Origin: DATCDE01 sp038252405
Lineage (GTDB): Bacteria > Actinomycetota > Actinomycetes > Prado026
NCBI GenBank assembly: GCA_038252405.1
Contig: JBBSAJ010000035.1
Coordinates: 1-23,826 of the forward strand
DNA: 23,826 nucleotides
Direction: 5' to 3'
This document shows positions 1 through 6,791 of the stretch, piece by piece. The notes under the pieces are model-generated. The model saw only the letters and a list, made by a program, of their open reading frames with translations, was not told where the DNA came from and searched no databases. Every line of letters starts with the position of its first letter. Position 1 is the stretch's first letter. The translations under genes and the position numbers were made by a program.

Positions 1-1
1 C

Positions 2-142
2 GGCCGGCTGCTGCCACGCCGACGACCCCGAGCCAACCCCCGCGTCGTCAAACGCAAGTACACCAAGTGGCACGTCAAACGGGCACACCACCGCGACTGG
101 CCACAACCCAACCGAACACCCGACCACGCCGTGGTGATCTAG
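2..142 (+). CDS. Transposase, C-terminal end only (IS4-like, tentative)
   Basis: The frame is open from the window edge to a TAG stop, giving 46 residues. They are basic and contain NPRVVKRK, VKRAHH and WPQPNR, the kind of tail I associate with actinobacterial IS4-type DDE transposases. The catalytic part lies outside the window, so family and activity cannot be judged. The 20 or so bases after the stop (GTTGAACGGTATTG) may be the right end of the insertion sequence, but the left end is not visible to test for an inverted repeat. The codon mix (CAA, AAA, ACA, GTA-type bases) is less GC-biased than in mrp next door, which fits a mobile gene. Family assignment rests on tail similarity recalled, not searched. 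Confidence 0.55.
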   Translation, partial: GRLLPRRRPRANPRVVKRKYTKWHVKRAHHRDWPQPNRTPDHAVVI

Positions 143-162
143 TTGAACGGTATTGCAGCTAA

Positions 163-298
163 CCCCGCATGAAGGTGCCCTTCTGTGCGTAGGGCCGTAC
201 CTTCCCACCCTTCATGGACGCCGGGCCGGTCCGATGCCGCCGTCCATGAGGGTGCGCTTGTTGCGGCAGCGCGCGCAGAAGGGCACCCTCATGCGGAG
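163..298. repeat. Composite palindromic intergenic element, copy A
   Basis: An outer inverted repeat pairs about 165-189 with 272-296 (about 23 of 25 positions), and an inner one pairs about 207-220 with 241-253 (CCTTCATGGACG against CGTCCATGAGG). Each outer arm also contains a small palindrome of the form GAAGG-nnn-CCTTC. A second copy with the same architecture lies at 6670-6791, and both carry TGCGGCAG just before the right outer arm. No coding capacity. It sits between the transposase remnant and mrp, and could be a MITE/REP-like mobile element or a bidirectional terminator. Confidence 0.8.
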
Positions 299-311
299 GG
301 TGGGGCTGACC

Positions 312-317
312 TAGGAT
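312..317 (+). promoter_or_regulatory. -10 box for mrp, predicted leaderless
   Basis: TAGGAT ends exactly 6 nt before the ATG of mrp, so the +1 would be the A of the start codon. There is no good ribosome binding site immediately upstream, in keeping with a leaderless mRNA. No convincing -35 is seen; that region is the right arm of repeat A. Confidence 0.55.
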
Positions 318-323
318 CACGGG

Positions 324-1463
324 ATGACGCCCCCTACCGCCGAGCAGGTCCAGGCCGCCCTCGCCACCGTCGAGGACCCCGAGATCCACCGCCCGATCAC
401 CGACCTGGGCATGGTGAAGTCGGTCGAGATCGCCCCGAACGGCGTGGTCTCGGTCGCGGTCTGGCTGACCGTGGCCGGGTGCCCCATGCGGGACACCATC
501 ACCAACCGGGTGACCGCCGCTGTCGGCGCTGTCCCCGGCGTGACCGGCGTCCGGGTCGACCTCGACGTGATGAGCGAGGAGCAGCGCAAGGCCCTGACCT
601 CGAGCCTGCGTGGCGGCGAGCCGGACCGGGAGATCCCGTTCGCCCAGCCCGGCTCGCTGACCCGGGTGTACGCCGTCGCCTCCGGCAAGGGCGGCGTCGG
701 CAAGTCCTCGGTCACGGTCAACCTGGCCGCGGCGATGGCCGCCAACGGCCTGTCCGTGGGCCTCGTGGACGCCGACATCTACGGGCACTCGGTGCCGCGG
801 ATGCTCGGCGTGGAGGGCCGCCCCACCCAGGTCGACGACATGATCATGCCGCCGTCCGCGCACGGGGTGCGGGTCATCTCCATCGGCATGTTCACCGCCG
901 GCAACACGCCCGTGGTGTGGCGTGGCCCGATGCTGCACCGCGCGCTGCAGCAGTTCCTGGCCGACGTCTACTGGGGCGACCTGGACGTGCTGCTGCTGGA
1001 CCTTCCCCCGGGCACCGGTGACATCGCGATCTCGGTGGCGCAGCTGATCCCCACCGCGGAGCTGCTCGTGGTGACCACCCCCCAGGCGGCGGCCGCCGAG
1101 GTCGCCGAGCGGGCCGGCACCATCGCCGTGCAGACCCACCAGCGGATCGCCGGGGTGATCGAGAACATGTCCTGGCTGGAGCTGCCGGACGGCACCCGGA
1201 TGGACCTGTTCGGCTCCGGCGGCGGGGCCGCCGTGGCGGCGGCGCTGACCCGGACCATGGGCGCCGACGTGCCGCTGCTGGGCCAGATCCCGGTCGACCC
1301 GGCGATCCGCGAGGGCGGCGACTCCGGCGACCCGCTGGTGCTCGTGAACCCGGACTCCCCCGCAGCCGTGGTGCTGCGGCAGGTCGCGGCCACCCTGGGC
1401 GGTCGGGCCCGTGGCCTGGCCGGCCGTTCGCTGACCATCACCCCGGTGCGCGCGGGCGGCTGA
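324..1463 (+). CDS. mrp: Mrp/ApbC family Fe-S cluster carrier ATPase
   Basis: 379 residues. An N-terminal MIP18/DUF59 domain (about 1-85) is followed by a P-loop NTPase of the Mrp/NBP35 type, with the deviant Walker A motif GKGGVGKS at 121-128 and LLLDLPPGTGD further on. The family binds and hands over Fe-S clusters in the cytosol. The CxxC pair that many bacterial Mrp proteins carry after ENMS is absent here (ENMSWLELPDGTRMDLFG); I recall the mycobacterial protein lacking it too, so this looks lineage-typical, not a defect. The gene converges on tatB with only 6 bp between stops. The start is set by an ATG directly behind a leaderless-type -10 box. Its position beside the sigE-htrA-tatB block matches the mycobacterial order. 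Confidence 0.93.
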   Translation: MTPPTAEQVQAALATVEDPEIHRPITDLGMVKSVEIAPNGVVSVAVWLTVAGCPMRDTITNRVTAAVGAVPGVTGVRVDLDVMSEEQRKALTSSLRGGEPDREIPFAQPGSLTRVYAVASGKGGVGKSSVTVNLAAAMAANGLSVGLVDADIYGHSVPRMLGVEGRPTQVDDMIMPPSAHGVRVISIGMFTAGNTPVVWRGPMLHRALQQFLADVYWGDLDVLLLDLPPGTGDIAISVAQLIPTAELLVVTTPQAAAAEVAERAGTIAVQTHQRIAGVIENMSWLELPDGTRMDLFGSGGGAAVAAALTRTMGADVPLLGQIPVDPAIREGGDSGDPLVLVNPDSPAAVVLRQVAATLGGRARGLAGRSLTITPVRAGG

Positions 1464-1469
1464 GCGGCG

Positions 1470-1832
1470 TCAGGTGGCGTCGGCGTCGAAGCGTGGCTGA
1501 CCGGACGCCGGGGCCGGCCCGGAGCCGTTGGGCTGCGGCGGCACCGACTGGGTCGGGTCGGCCGACCGGACGGCGTCCGAGATCTGCCGGCGCGGGTCGA
1601 GGTCACCCAGCAGGTCGAGGTCGAGCCGGCCCAGCTTGCGCAGCTCGGTCAGGTCGGCGAGCTCCGGACCGATGGCCTGGCTCAGGTCGGCCTTCGCCCC
1701 GGCCGCCATCCCCCGCAGCTCGCGGACCAGGCGGCCCGCCTTGGCCGCCATCTCGGGCAGCCGGTCCGGGCCGAAGATGAACAGCGCGGCGACGAGGATG
1801 ACCAAGATCTCGGGCAAGCCGACGTCCAACAC
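1470..1832 (-). CDS. tatB: Sec-independent translocase subunit TatB
   Basis: 120 residues from a GTG start preceded by GGAGAGGAG. The N-terminus is a short membrane helix with the TatB hallmark (VGLPEILVILVAALFIFGP, glycine-proline hinge near residue 20), then an amphipathic helix (DRLPEMAAKAGRLVRELRG) and a long, Pro/Ser-rich polar tail. TatB works with TatC to receive folded twin-arginine substrates at the cytoplasmic membrane. The longer open frame upstream to 1991 has no membrane-protein character and would overlap htrA, so I reject it. The gene follows htrA after a 109-bp gap, as in mycobacteria, and may have its own promoter in that gap. Confidence 0.9.
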   Translation of the reverse strand: MLDVGLPEILVILVAALFIFGPDRLPEMAAKAGRLVRELRGMAAGAKADLSQAIGPELADLTELRKLGRLDLDLLGDLDPRRQISDAVRSADPTQSVPPQPNGSGPAPASGQPRFDADAT

Positions 1833-1881
1833 CGCCGGTCGCTCCTCTCCGTCGCGCGCACCCTCCCGGTGACGACGGTCC

Positions 1882-1887
1882 AGGGTA
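1882..1887 (-). promoter_or_regulatory. Possible -10 box for tatB
   Basis: TACCCT (read leftward) lies in the htrA-tatB gap and would give a 5' leader of roughly 40-45 nt that includes the GGAGAGGAG site. The -35 region is not recognisable, so this is a weak call. Confidence 0.25.
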
Positions 1888-1941
1888 GCCCCGGTCCGGC
1901 GCCCATGCCGGGCCCCGGGCCACCCGGTCACCCACCCGGGC

Positions 1942-3201
1942 TCAGCCCCGTGCCGAGCCCAGGGCCAAAATCGCGGTGCCCTGCTGGCCACCCCGCAGGT
2001 AGGTCAGCTTGACGGTGTCACCGGGCTGGTTCCTGCGGATGTCGACGATCAGCTCGGCGGTCCGGCTCACCGGCTGGCCCTGGATCGCGGTGACGACGTC
2101 GCCGGCGCGCAGCCCGGCCGCCCCGGCCGGGCCGCCCGCGGTGACCGAGGCCAGCCGCACACCGGCCCCCTGGTAGGCCGGGTCCAGCGACGCCCCGATG
2201 ACCGGGTAGGTGGCGTACCCCTGCCGGATCAGCTGCTCGGCCACCCGGCGCGCCTGGTTGATCGGGATGGAGAAGCCCAGGCCGATCGAGCCGGTCTGAC
2301 CGCTGCCCCCGGACAGGGTCGCGATCGCGGAGTTCACCCCGATCACCCGGGCCCGGCCGTCGACGAGCGGGCCGCCCGAGTTGCCTGGGTTGATCGCGGC
2401 GTCGGTCTGCAGGGCGGAGATGAACGACGGCTCGCTGCCGTCGTCCAGGCCGGTGGTGACCGGGCGGTCCTTGGCGCTGAGGATCCCGCTGGTCACCGTC
2501 CCGGCCAGGCCGAGCGGGGAGCCGATGGCGATGGTCTGGTCGCCCACGACCACCGTGTCGGAGTCCCCGAGGGTCGCCACCGCGAGCCCGGTCCTGGCCA
2601 CCTTGAGCACCGCCAGGTCGTACGACGGAGACGTGCCCACGACCGTGGCCTTGGCCGTGCTGCCGTCGTTGAAGCTGAGCGTGATGGCGGCTCCTGGCCC
2701 GCCGCTGGCCACCACGTGGTTGTTCGTCAGCACGTAGCCGTCCTGACGGATCACGAACCCCGACCCGGTCCCGCCGGACGCCGTGGACTCCACGTCGATG
2801 GACACCACGGTCGGCAGCACCCGTTGCGCGATGCCGGCCACGCTCTCCGGGGGCCGCGAGAGGTCCCCGGTCGGGACAGCACCCAGGGAGGCGCCTGAGT
2901 CGGTGCCCCCCGTCGCCGAGCCCGGGTCACGGCCGCCCAGCCTGGCCCCGACGGCACCGCCGATCCCTCCGGCGAGCAGCGCGACGAGCAGCCCGCCGGC
3001 CACCAGCGTCGCCGGGCGCGGCCCGGTCCGCGGGGGCCGCTCCGGTCGCCCCACCGTGTCGATGAACGGGACCGGCTCCGGCCGGACCTCGGCGGTCGGC
3101 TGGTCCGGCTGCGGCGGCCGCCACGGGTCGTCCGCCCACCGGTCCACCCAGCCCGGGTCGTCACTCCACGTGGGCCCCTCGGGTCCGTGCTGCTCGGTCA
3201 T
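1942..3201 (-). CDS. htrA: HtrA/DegP-like S1C serine protease, membrane-anchored, with PDZ domain
   Basis: 419 residues. A Pro/Asp-rich cytoplasmic segment (1-60) and one membrane helix (about 64-87) precede a trypsin-like domain. The catalytic triad is visible: His162 in TNNHVV, Asp195 in YDLAVLK, and Ser275 in NPGNSGGPL. A single PDZ domain fills about 320-415 (GVRLASVTAGGPAGAAGLRAGDVV). Such proteases degrade or refold damaged exported proteins on the outer face of the membrane. It is the last gene of the sigE-rseA-rseB-htrA run, starting 67 bp after rseB with AGGA ahead of the ATG. The arrangement matches mycobacterial sigE-rseA-htrA, where the protease belongs to the SigE envelope-stress response; that link is inferred here from context. 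Confidence 0.94.
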   Translation of the reverse strand: MTEQHGPEGPTWSDDPGWVDRWADDPWRPPQPDQPTAEVRPEPVPFIDTVGRPERPPRTGPRPATLVAGGLLVALLAGGIGGAVGARLGGRDPGSATGGTDSGASLGAVPTGDLSRPPESVAGIAQRVLPTVVSIDVESTASGGTGSGFVIRQDGYVLTNNHVVASGGPGAAITLSFNDGSTAKATVVGTSPSYDLAVLKVARTGLAVATLGDSDTVVVGDQTIAIGSPLGLAGTVTSGILSAKDRPVTTGLDDGSEPSFISALQTDAAINPGNSGGPLVDGRARVIGVNSAIATLSGGSGQTGSIGLGFSIPINQARRVAEQLIRQGYATYPVIGASLDPAYQGAGVRLASVTAGGPAGAAGLRAGDVVTAIQGQPVSRTAELIVDIRRNQPGDTVKLTYLRGGQQGTAILALGSARG

Positions 3202-3268
3202 GGCGCCGATCCTGCCCGAGCCGCCGCGCGTCGGCGATCCCGGGACCGACGCGGACTCGTGGAACGGC

Positions 3269-4288
3269 TCAGCTGAACGGGTTCAGCCAGGAGACCACCC
3301 GGGCGCCACCCCGGTGCAGGCGGCTCCACACGGTGCCGGCCGACGTCGAGTGCGGCAGCGCCGCGACCACGGCCTCGACCACCTCGGACGGGGCGTCCGT
3401 GACCACCGTGAAGACCTGGCCGGCCCCGGACCACACCACCCGCTCGGGGCTGCCGGTGAACACCCGGACCGGCTGGTCGTCGACGACCGCGGCGGCCGAA
3501 CCGGCCAGCGGCCGGCTGGGCAGCCGACCCAGCTCCTCGAACACCGACACCACGTTCAGCCCGTCCGAGTAGGTCAGGTGCAGGGTCGAGCTGCCGGCGT
3601 CCTCGACCGGCCGCGCGTCCACCAGCTGCAGCCGGCCGATCGAGTCCAGGCAGGTCCAGCCCCGCCGGCACCACGCCGCGAGGTCGACCTGCTGCAGGCC
3701 GGGGCCGTGCGCGGCGGGCAGCAGCGGGGGCAGGTGCTGGACCCGGCCGACGGTCATGGCCACGTGCTCGAACCCGGACGACCGCTGCAGCTGCCCGTTC
3801 GCGTCGAACACCTCGCGGCGCAGCAGCAGCCCGGTCGCGGCGTCCACCCAGAACCGGGCCATCGGCCGGCCCTCGTCATCGGTGGCGCCGATGACCACCG
3901 CGGACCGCCCGGCGACCGGCTCGGTCCCCGTCACGGCCAGCCGGTAGGACGACGCGAGCAGCCCCAGGATGGCGGCCGGGCTGATCGCCGGCTGCTCGGC
4001 GCCGATGACGAACCCAGCGGCCTGGCCGCCGTCCGCGGCGTCCTCGACCTCGAGCAGGGTACCGCTGCCGGGCTGGTGCGAGATCCCGACGGTACGCATC
4101 GAGCCACTGCGGTCCCACACCTGCTGGACCCCGCTGTAGGCCAACGCGTCCTGTGCGCGCAGCGCCCGCTCGAGCAGCGCCACGGCGTCCGGCTCGCTGC
4201 CCGACGACGCGGAAGCGGCGGCGGGGACCCCGAGGCCGACGAACAGCGCGGCCAGGCCCAGCAGCAGGCCGAGCAGGCGGCGGCTCAC
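3269..4288 (-). CDS. rseB: MucB/RseB-like sigma-E regulatory protein, exported
   Basis: 339 residues from a GTG that shares GTGA with the rseA stop. A signal peptide is clear: RR, then LLGLLLGLAALFVGLGV and an AAASA-type cleavage region near residue 25. The mature part has the sequence pattern of the MucB/RseB (lipoprotein-carrier-like beta) fold, including LLRREVFDANGQLQRSSGFEH. In Gammaproteobacteria RseB binds the periplasmic part of RseA and shields it from cleavage; a similar sensor role outside the membrane is an inference here. A longer frame reaching 4684 runs antiparallel in register with rseA and has no start signal, so the coupled GTG is preferred. It may also sense a lipid or cell-wall ligand. 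Confidence 0.8.
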   Translation of the reverse strand: MSRRLLGLLLGLAALFVGLGVPAAASASSGSEPDAVALLERALRAQDALAYSGVQQVWDRSGSMRTVGISHQPGSGTLLEVEDAADGGQAAGFVIGAEQPAISPAAILGLLASSYRLAVTGTEPVAGRSAVVIGATDDEGRPMARFWVDAATGLLLRREVFDANGQLQRSSGFEHVAMTVGRVQHLPPLLPAAHGPGLQQVDLAAWCRRGWTCLDSIGRLQLVDARPVEDAGSSTLHLTYSDGLNVVSVFEELGRLPSRPLAGSAAAVVDDQPVRVFTGSPERVVWSGAGQVFTVVTDAPSEVVEAVVAALPHSTSAGTVWSRLHRGGARVVSWLNPFS

Positions 4289-4797
4289 GGCTGGCTTGCG
4301 GTCGACGCCGGCGCGAACGAGGTGGGCACGGCGGACAGGACCGGCTCGAACAGCGGGACCCCGCTCGTCACCGCGGCGTGCTCCCGGACGAACCGGCTGA
4401 CCGGCGGCGTGACCGCCGGGCCTTCGGGCGGGCCACCGACCGCGTACACGGTGACCAGCCCCAGCATGAGCACCGAGAACAGCCCCGCCGAGGCGACCAG
4501 CACCCGGTGGCGGGGCGCCCGGACCGGTTCGCCCTGCGGCCCCGGGATGGACTGCGCGAGGCCGGGACCGCTCGGGTCGGCCAGCGCGGCCAGCCGGGCG
4601 GCCAGGCTCGCGGGCGCGGGCGGGCCCGGCAGGTCGGCCAGCAGGCCCTTCACCGCCCGCTGGGCGTCGTACTCGGCCCGGCACTGCGGGCAGCCGGCCA
4701 GGTGGGCCAGCAACCGGGAGCGGTCCGGCTCGGGAACGAGCCCGTCGACCAGGGCGGCCAGCCGGTCGCCCGGGTGGCCGCCGCCGCGCGGCTTCAC
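4285..4797 (-). CDS. rseA: RseA-type zinc-finger anti-sigma factor, single-pass membrane protein
   Basis: 170 residues starting at GTG, which overlaps the sigE TGA by the GTGA arrangement. The N-terminus holds the zinc anti-sigma (zf-HC2) motif His32-x3-Cys36-x2-Cys39 (AHLAGCPQC). After a Pro/Ala-rich linker comes one membrane helix at about 98-120, leaving some 50 residues outside. These features fit an anti-sigma factor that holds SigE at the membrane until a signal releases it. Translational coupling in the order sigma, anti-sigma would keep the two in balance. The extracytoplasmic part is short with no recognisable domain; it is the likely contact for the RseB-like partner encoded next. 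Confidence 0.88.
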   Translation of the reverse strand: MKPRGGGHPGDRLAALVDGLVPEPDRSRLLAHLAGCPQCRAEYDAQRAVKGLLADLPGPPAPASLAARLAALADPSGPGLAQSIPGPQGEPVRAPRHRVLVASAGLFSVLMLGLVTVYAVGGPPEGPAVTPPVSRFVREHAAVTSGVPLFEPVLSAVPTSFAPASTASQP

Positions 4798-5417
4798 GGC
4801 CGGCCTTCGGTGCGCTGCACCGGGGCGCGGTGGGCCAGCTCGCGGCGGAGCTGGGCCCGTCCGCGGTGGATCCGACTGCGGACGGTGCCGATCTTCACCC
4901 CCAAGGTGGCAGCGATCTCCTCGTAGGACAGGCCCTCGATGTCGGCCAGCACGACTGCGGCCCGGAACTCCGGCTGCATCAGGTCGAGGGCTCGCTGCAC
5001 GTCGTGGTCGAAGTGCGTGTCGTCGTACGCCTGCGCCGGGGTCGGCTCTCGCCCGGGCAGCCGCTCGGCGGCATCGTCGGCGAGCGCGTCGAACCGGATC
5101 CGCTGCTTGCGGCGCATCTGGTCGAGGAACAGGTTCGTGGTGATCCGGTGCAGCCAGCCCTCGAAGGTGCCGGGCGTGTACGACGACAGGGAACGGAACA
5201 CCCGGACGAAGACCTCCTGGGTGAGGTCCTCCGCGTCGGGCCGGTTGCCGGTGAGCCGGTAGGCCAGCCGGTACACCCGCTGCCCGTGCTGGGCGACCAC
5301 GTCGTCCCAGCTCGGGGCGGCCCAGGACGCCTCGGGCGCCAGCCGCAGCTCGGCGTCGTCGTCCAGGCCGGTCCGCGAGGGCTCCGCCACGCGCACACCT
5401 CCGAGCATCGACAGCAC
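4794..5417 (-). CDS. sigE: ECF RNA polymerase sigma factor, SigE type
   Basis: 207 residues. Sigma region 2 spans about 38-105 (YRLAYRLTGNRPDAEDLTQ, then FEGWLHRITTNLFLDQMRR) and region 4 about 140-193 (LSYEEIAATLGVKIGTVRSR helix-turn-helix). The sequence is close to mycobacterial SigE as I remember it, including a LGGVRV-like start. The GTG at 5417 has a strong GGAGG 5 nt upstream; a later GTG in the same frame is possible. It directs polymerase to envelope-stress promoters and is released by the anti-sigma factor encoded downstream. A GGGAACC-N16-CGTT sequence about 110 bp upstream suggests it transcribes its own operon. Confidence 0.93.
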   Translation of the reverse strand: MLSMLGGVRVAEPSRTGLDDDAELRLAPEASWAAPSWDDVVAQHGQRVYRLAYRLTGNRPDAEDLTQEVFVRVFRSLSSYTPGTFEGWLHRITTNLFLDQMRRKQRIRFDALADDAAERLPGREPTPAQAYDDTHFDHDVQRALDLMQPEFRAAVVLADIEGLSYEEIAATLGVKIGTVRSRIHRGRAQLRRELAHRAPVQRTEGRP

Positions 5418-5523
5418 GAGGACCTCCAGTGTCTCATTGCGGGATCATCGGTTGGTAAAACGTGACCCCGCGTCCGGTCAACGACACCGCGGAATCACCG
5501 GGCGGGCCACCCTCCTCTTCCGG

Positions 5524-5550
5524 AACGTGGGCGACGGCGCGGCGGTTCCC
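5524..5550 (-). promoter_or_regulatory. Predicted SigE-type (ECF) promoter upstream of sigE, possibly bidirectional
   Basis: Read leftward, GGGAACC (5550-5544), a 16-nt spacer and CGTT (5527-5524) match the GGGAAC-N15/16-CGTT consensus recalled for mycobacterial SigE. The +1 would be near 5516, giving a leader of about 100 nt to sigE. The site is nearly symmetric: read rightward it gives GGAAC-N18-GTT facing the O-methyltransferase gene. A second weak possibility for sigE is TTGACC near 5476-5481. Confidence 0.55.
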
Positions 5551-5561
5551 GTCAGGGTGGC

Positions 5562-5567
5562 TAGCCT
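5562..5567 (+). promoter_or_regulatory. -10 box ahead of the O-methyltransferase gene
   Basis: TAGCCT lies exactly 6 nt before an ATG at 5574. A start there would make a leaderless 18-codon frame; the methyltransferase ATG would then be 37 nt into the transcript behind its own GGAGG. Confidence 0.4.
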
Positions 5568-5573
5568 GGGATC

Positions 5574-5630
5574 ATGGAGGGTGCGCCCTATCCCATCCGG
5601 AGGCCGGCCGATGACCGCCGGCGGACGTGA
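5574..5630 (+). CDS. Possible 18-residue upstream ORF (leaderless)
   Basis: The ATG coincides with the predicted transcript start. The frame encodes MEGAPYPIRRPADDRRRT and stops at a TGA that lies 17 nt inside the methyltransferase gene, in a different frame. If translated, it would overlap the downstream start and could couple or limit its translation. No homology is claimed; it could be chance. Confidence 0.22.
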   Translation: MEGAPYPIRRPADDRRRT

Positions 5631-6279
5631 GGAGGAACCGATCAGCACGCCGAGCCCGAACGACAGCTGGGCCTACGCCGAGAGCTTCCTCCCCGAGGAC
5701 GCCGTCCTGCTCGCGGCCCGACAGCGGGCCGAGGAGGTCGGCTGCGTCCCGATCCTGCCCGGCGGGGGTGCCGCCCTGTCCTTCCTGGCCGGGATGCTGC
5801 GGGCCACGGCCGTGGTCGAGGTCGGCACCGGCACCGGGGTCTCCGGCACCTACCTGCTGCGCGGGATGGCCCCCGAGGGCGTGCTGACCACGGTCGAGCC
5901 GGAGGCCGAGCACCTGCGGCTCGCGCGGGTGACCTTCGCCGAGGAGGGCGTCGCGCCGAACCGCACCCGGACCATCCTGGGGCGGCCGCTGGACGTGCTG
6001 CCGCGGCTGGCCGACGCCGCGTACGACCTGGTGTTCTGCGACGGCGACCACCGCGAGGACGCCGACTACCTGGCCGAGGCGCACCGGCTGCTGCGCGTTG
6101 GGGGCCTGGTGGCCTTCGACGACGCGCTGTGGCACGGCAAGGTGGCCGACCCGGCGCAGCGGGACCCCGAGACCGTGGCCGTGCGGGAGCTGGGCCGGGC
6201 GCTGCGGGCCGACGAGCGGTTCACCGTGCTGCTGCTGGCGGTCGGCGAGGGGCTGCTGGTCGGCCGCAAGCTGATCTGA
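5611..6279 (+). CDS. SAM-dependent O-methyltransferase (Rv1220c-like)
   Basis: 222 residues from an ATG with GGAGG 7 nt upstream. The class I methyltransferase fold is visible: VVEVGTGTGVSG (motif I, SAM-binding loop), the acidic end of strand 2 in TTVEPEAEHLRLA, YDLVFCDGDH (motif II region) and LLRVGGLVAFDD. This is the catechol-O-methyltransferase-like family (Methyltransf_24/COG4122). The substrate is unknown. Its place divergent from sigE is the same as in mycobacteria, and the shared intergenic region holds a possible bidirectional ECF promoter. An open frame extends upstream to 5437 but lacks a ribosome binding site and would run across the promoter region. Confidence 0.87.
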   Translation: MTAGGREEEPISTPSPNDSWAYAESFLPEDAVLLAARQRAEEVGCVPILPGGGAALSFLAGMLRATAVVEVGTGTGVSGTYLLRGMAPEGVLTTVEPEAEHLRLARVTFAEEGVAPNRTRTILGRPLDVLPRLADAAYDLVFCDGDHREDADYLAEAHRLLRVGGLVAFDDALWHGKVADPAQRDPETVAVRELGRALRADERFTVLLLAVGEGLLVGRKLI

Positions 6280-6284
6280 CAGCG

Positions 6285-6323
6285 CGGCCCCGGCGGCGGG
6301 TCGTCACCACGCCACCGGGGCCG
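6285..6323. terminator. Hairpin between convergent genes, likely bidirectional terminator
   Basis: CGGCCCCGG (6285-6293) and CCGGGGCCG (6315-6323) are perfect 9-bp arms around a 21-nt loop, placed between the methyltransferase stop and the DUF3117 stop. There is no T-run, as is usual in very GC-rich actinobacteria. Confidence 0.5.
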
Positions 6324-6359
6324 GACACTGCGAAGTGCCGCTCAGCAGGACTGCCGGCG

Positions 6360-6527
6360 TCAGCTCCCGACGTTCTTCAGGGCGTCACCGAGCGCCTCCG
6401 CCTCGGCGGGGGACAACTCGACGACGAGGCGCCCACCGCCCTCGAGCGGGACCCGCATGACAATGCCGCGCCCCTCCTTGGTGACCTCGAGCGGGCCATC
6501 GCCCGTCCGCGGCTTCATGGCCGCCAT
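6360..6527 (-). CDS. DUF3117 family small protein (Rv1211-like)
   Basis: 55 residues: start MAAMKPRTGDGPLEVTKEGR, then a basic/acidic amphipathic body (VMRVPLEGGGRLVVELS) and an Ala/Glu helix ending LKNVGS. This is the conserved, near-invariant actinobacterial DUF3117 protein of unknown function; its length is normal for the family. The ATG follows AGGAAGGGG at good spacing; a second in-frame ATG three codons later is possible. It has its own well-formed promoter and is separated from the upstream tag gene by repeat copy B. Its position next to tag is conserved in mycobacteria (Rv1210-Rv1211). Confidence 0.9.
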   Translation of the reverse strand: MAAMKPRTGDGPLEVTKEGRGIVMRVPLEGGGRLVVELSPAEAEALGDALKNVGS

Positions 6528-6610
6528 GCGTTACCCCTTCCTGGTTGCCGCGCGGTGCGAGACCCGGGCTCGGGTCGTCCGGGCAGCACCCACGGCGATG
6601 CGATCACCTC

Positions 6611-6640
6611 ATTATCGACCATGAACGCTCCGCCCGGAAA
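6611..6640 (-). promoter_or_regulatory. Housekeeping-type promoter for the DUF3117 gene
   Basis: Read leftward, TTTCCG (6640-6635), an 18-nt spacer and GATAAT (6616-6611, one mismatch from TATAAT) stand out in one of the few AT-rich patches of the window. The +1 would be near 6604, leaving a leader of about 77 nt. Confidence 0.5.
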
Positions 6641-6669
6641 CGATCACCGCGGGACCGCCCCCACTTCGC

Positions 6670-6791
6670 CCCGCATGAAGGGCACCTTCTGTGCTTGTGG
6701 GCGTTCAAACACGCCCTTCATCCGGCGTCCAACGGGTTCATGAAGGGGAGGAAACTGCGGCAGTGCGCACAGAAGGTGCCCTTCATGCGGG
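6670..6791. repeat. Composite palindromic intergenic element, copy B
   Basis: The outer arms 6670-6694 and 6767-6791 are a perfect 25-bp inverted repeat, and an inner pair CCCTTCAT (6714-6721) / ATGAAGGG (6740-6747) encloses an 18-nt loop. The GAAGG-nnn-CCTTC sub-palindrome of each outer arm reads GGGCACC here but GGTGCCC in copy A. TGCGGCAG precedes the right arm in both copies. The right arm contributes the stop codon of tag. Between the arms the two copies differ in length and sequence, so the stem, not the primary sequence, is conserved. Confidence 0.85.

Noticed and set aside
324..1463. Loss of the CxxC motif in Mrp as a defect
   Set aside because: I recall the mycobacterial Mrp also lacking it, and the ATPase motifs are intact, so it looks like a lineage trait.
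3273..3286. Palindrome CTGAACGGGTTCAG at the end of rseB
   Set aside because: The arms are only 6 bp and it lies within codons of the rseB C-terminus, so a chance palindrome is more likely than a site.
2783..5143. A 786-codon open frame on the plus strand opposite htrA, rseB, rseA and sigE
   Set aside because: It is antisense to four well-supported genes, is rich in Arg/Gly/Pro without any domain, and such frames are common in very GC-rich DNA.
5437..5610. Longer N-terminus for the O-methyltransferase from the frame starting at 5437
   Set aside because: The extension covers the sigE/methyltransferase promoter region, lacks a ribosome site and is not family-like; the ATG at 5611 has GGAGG at good spacing.
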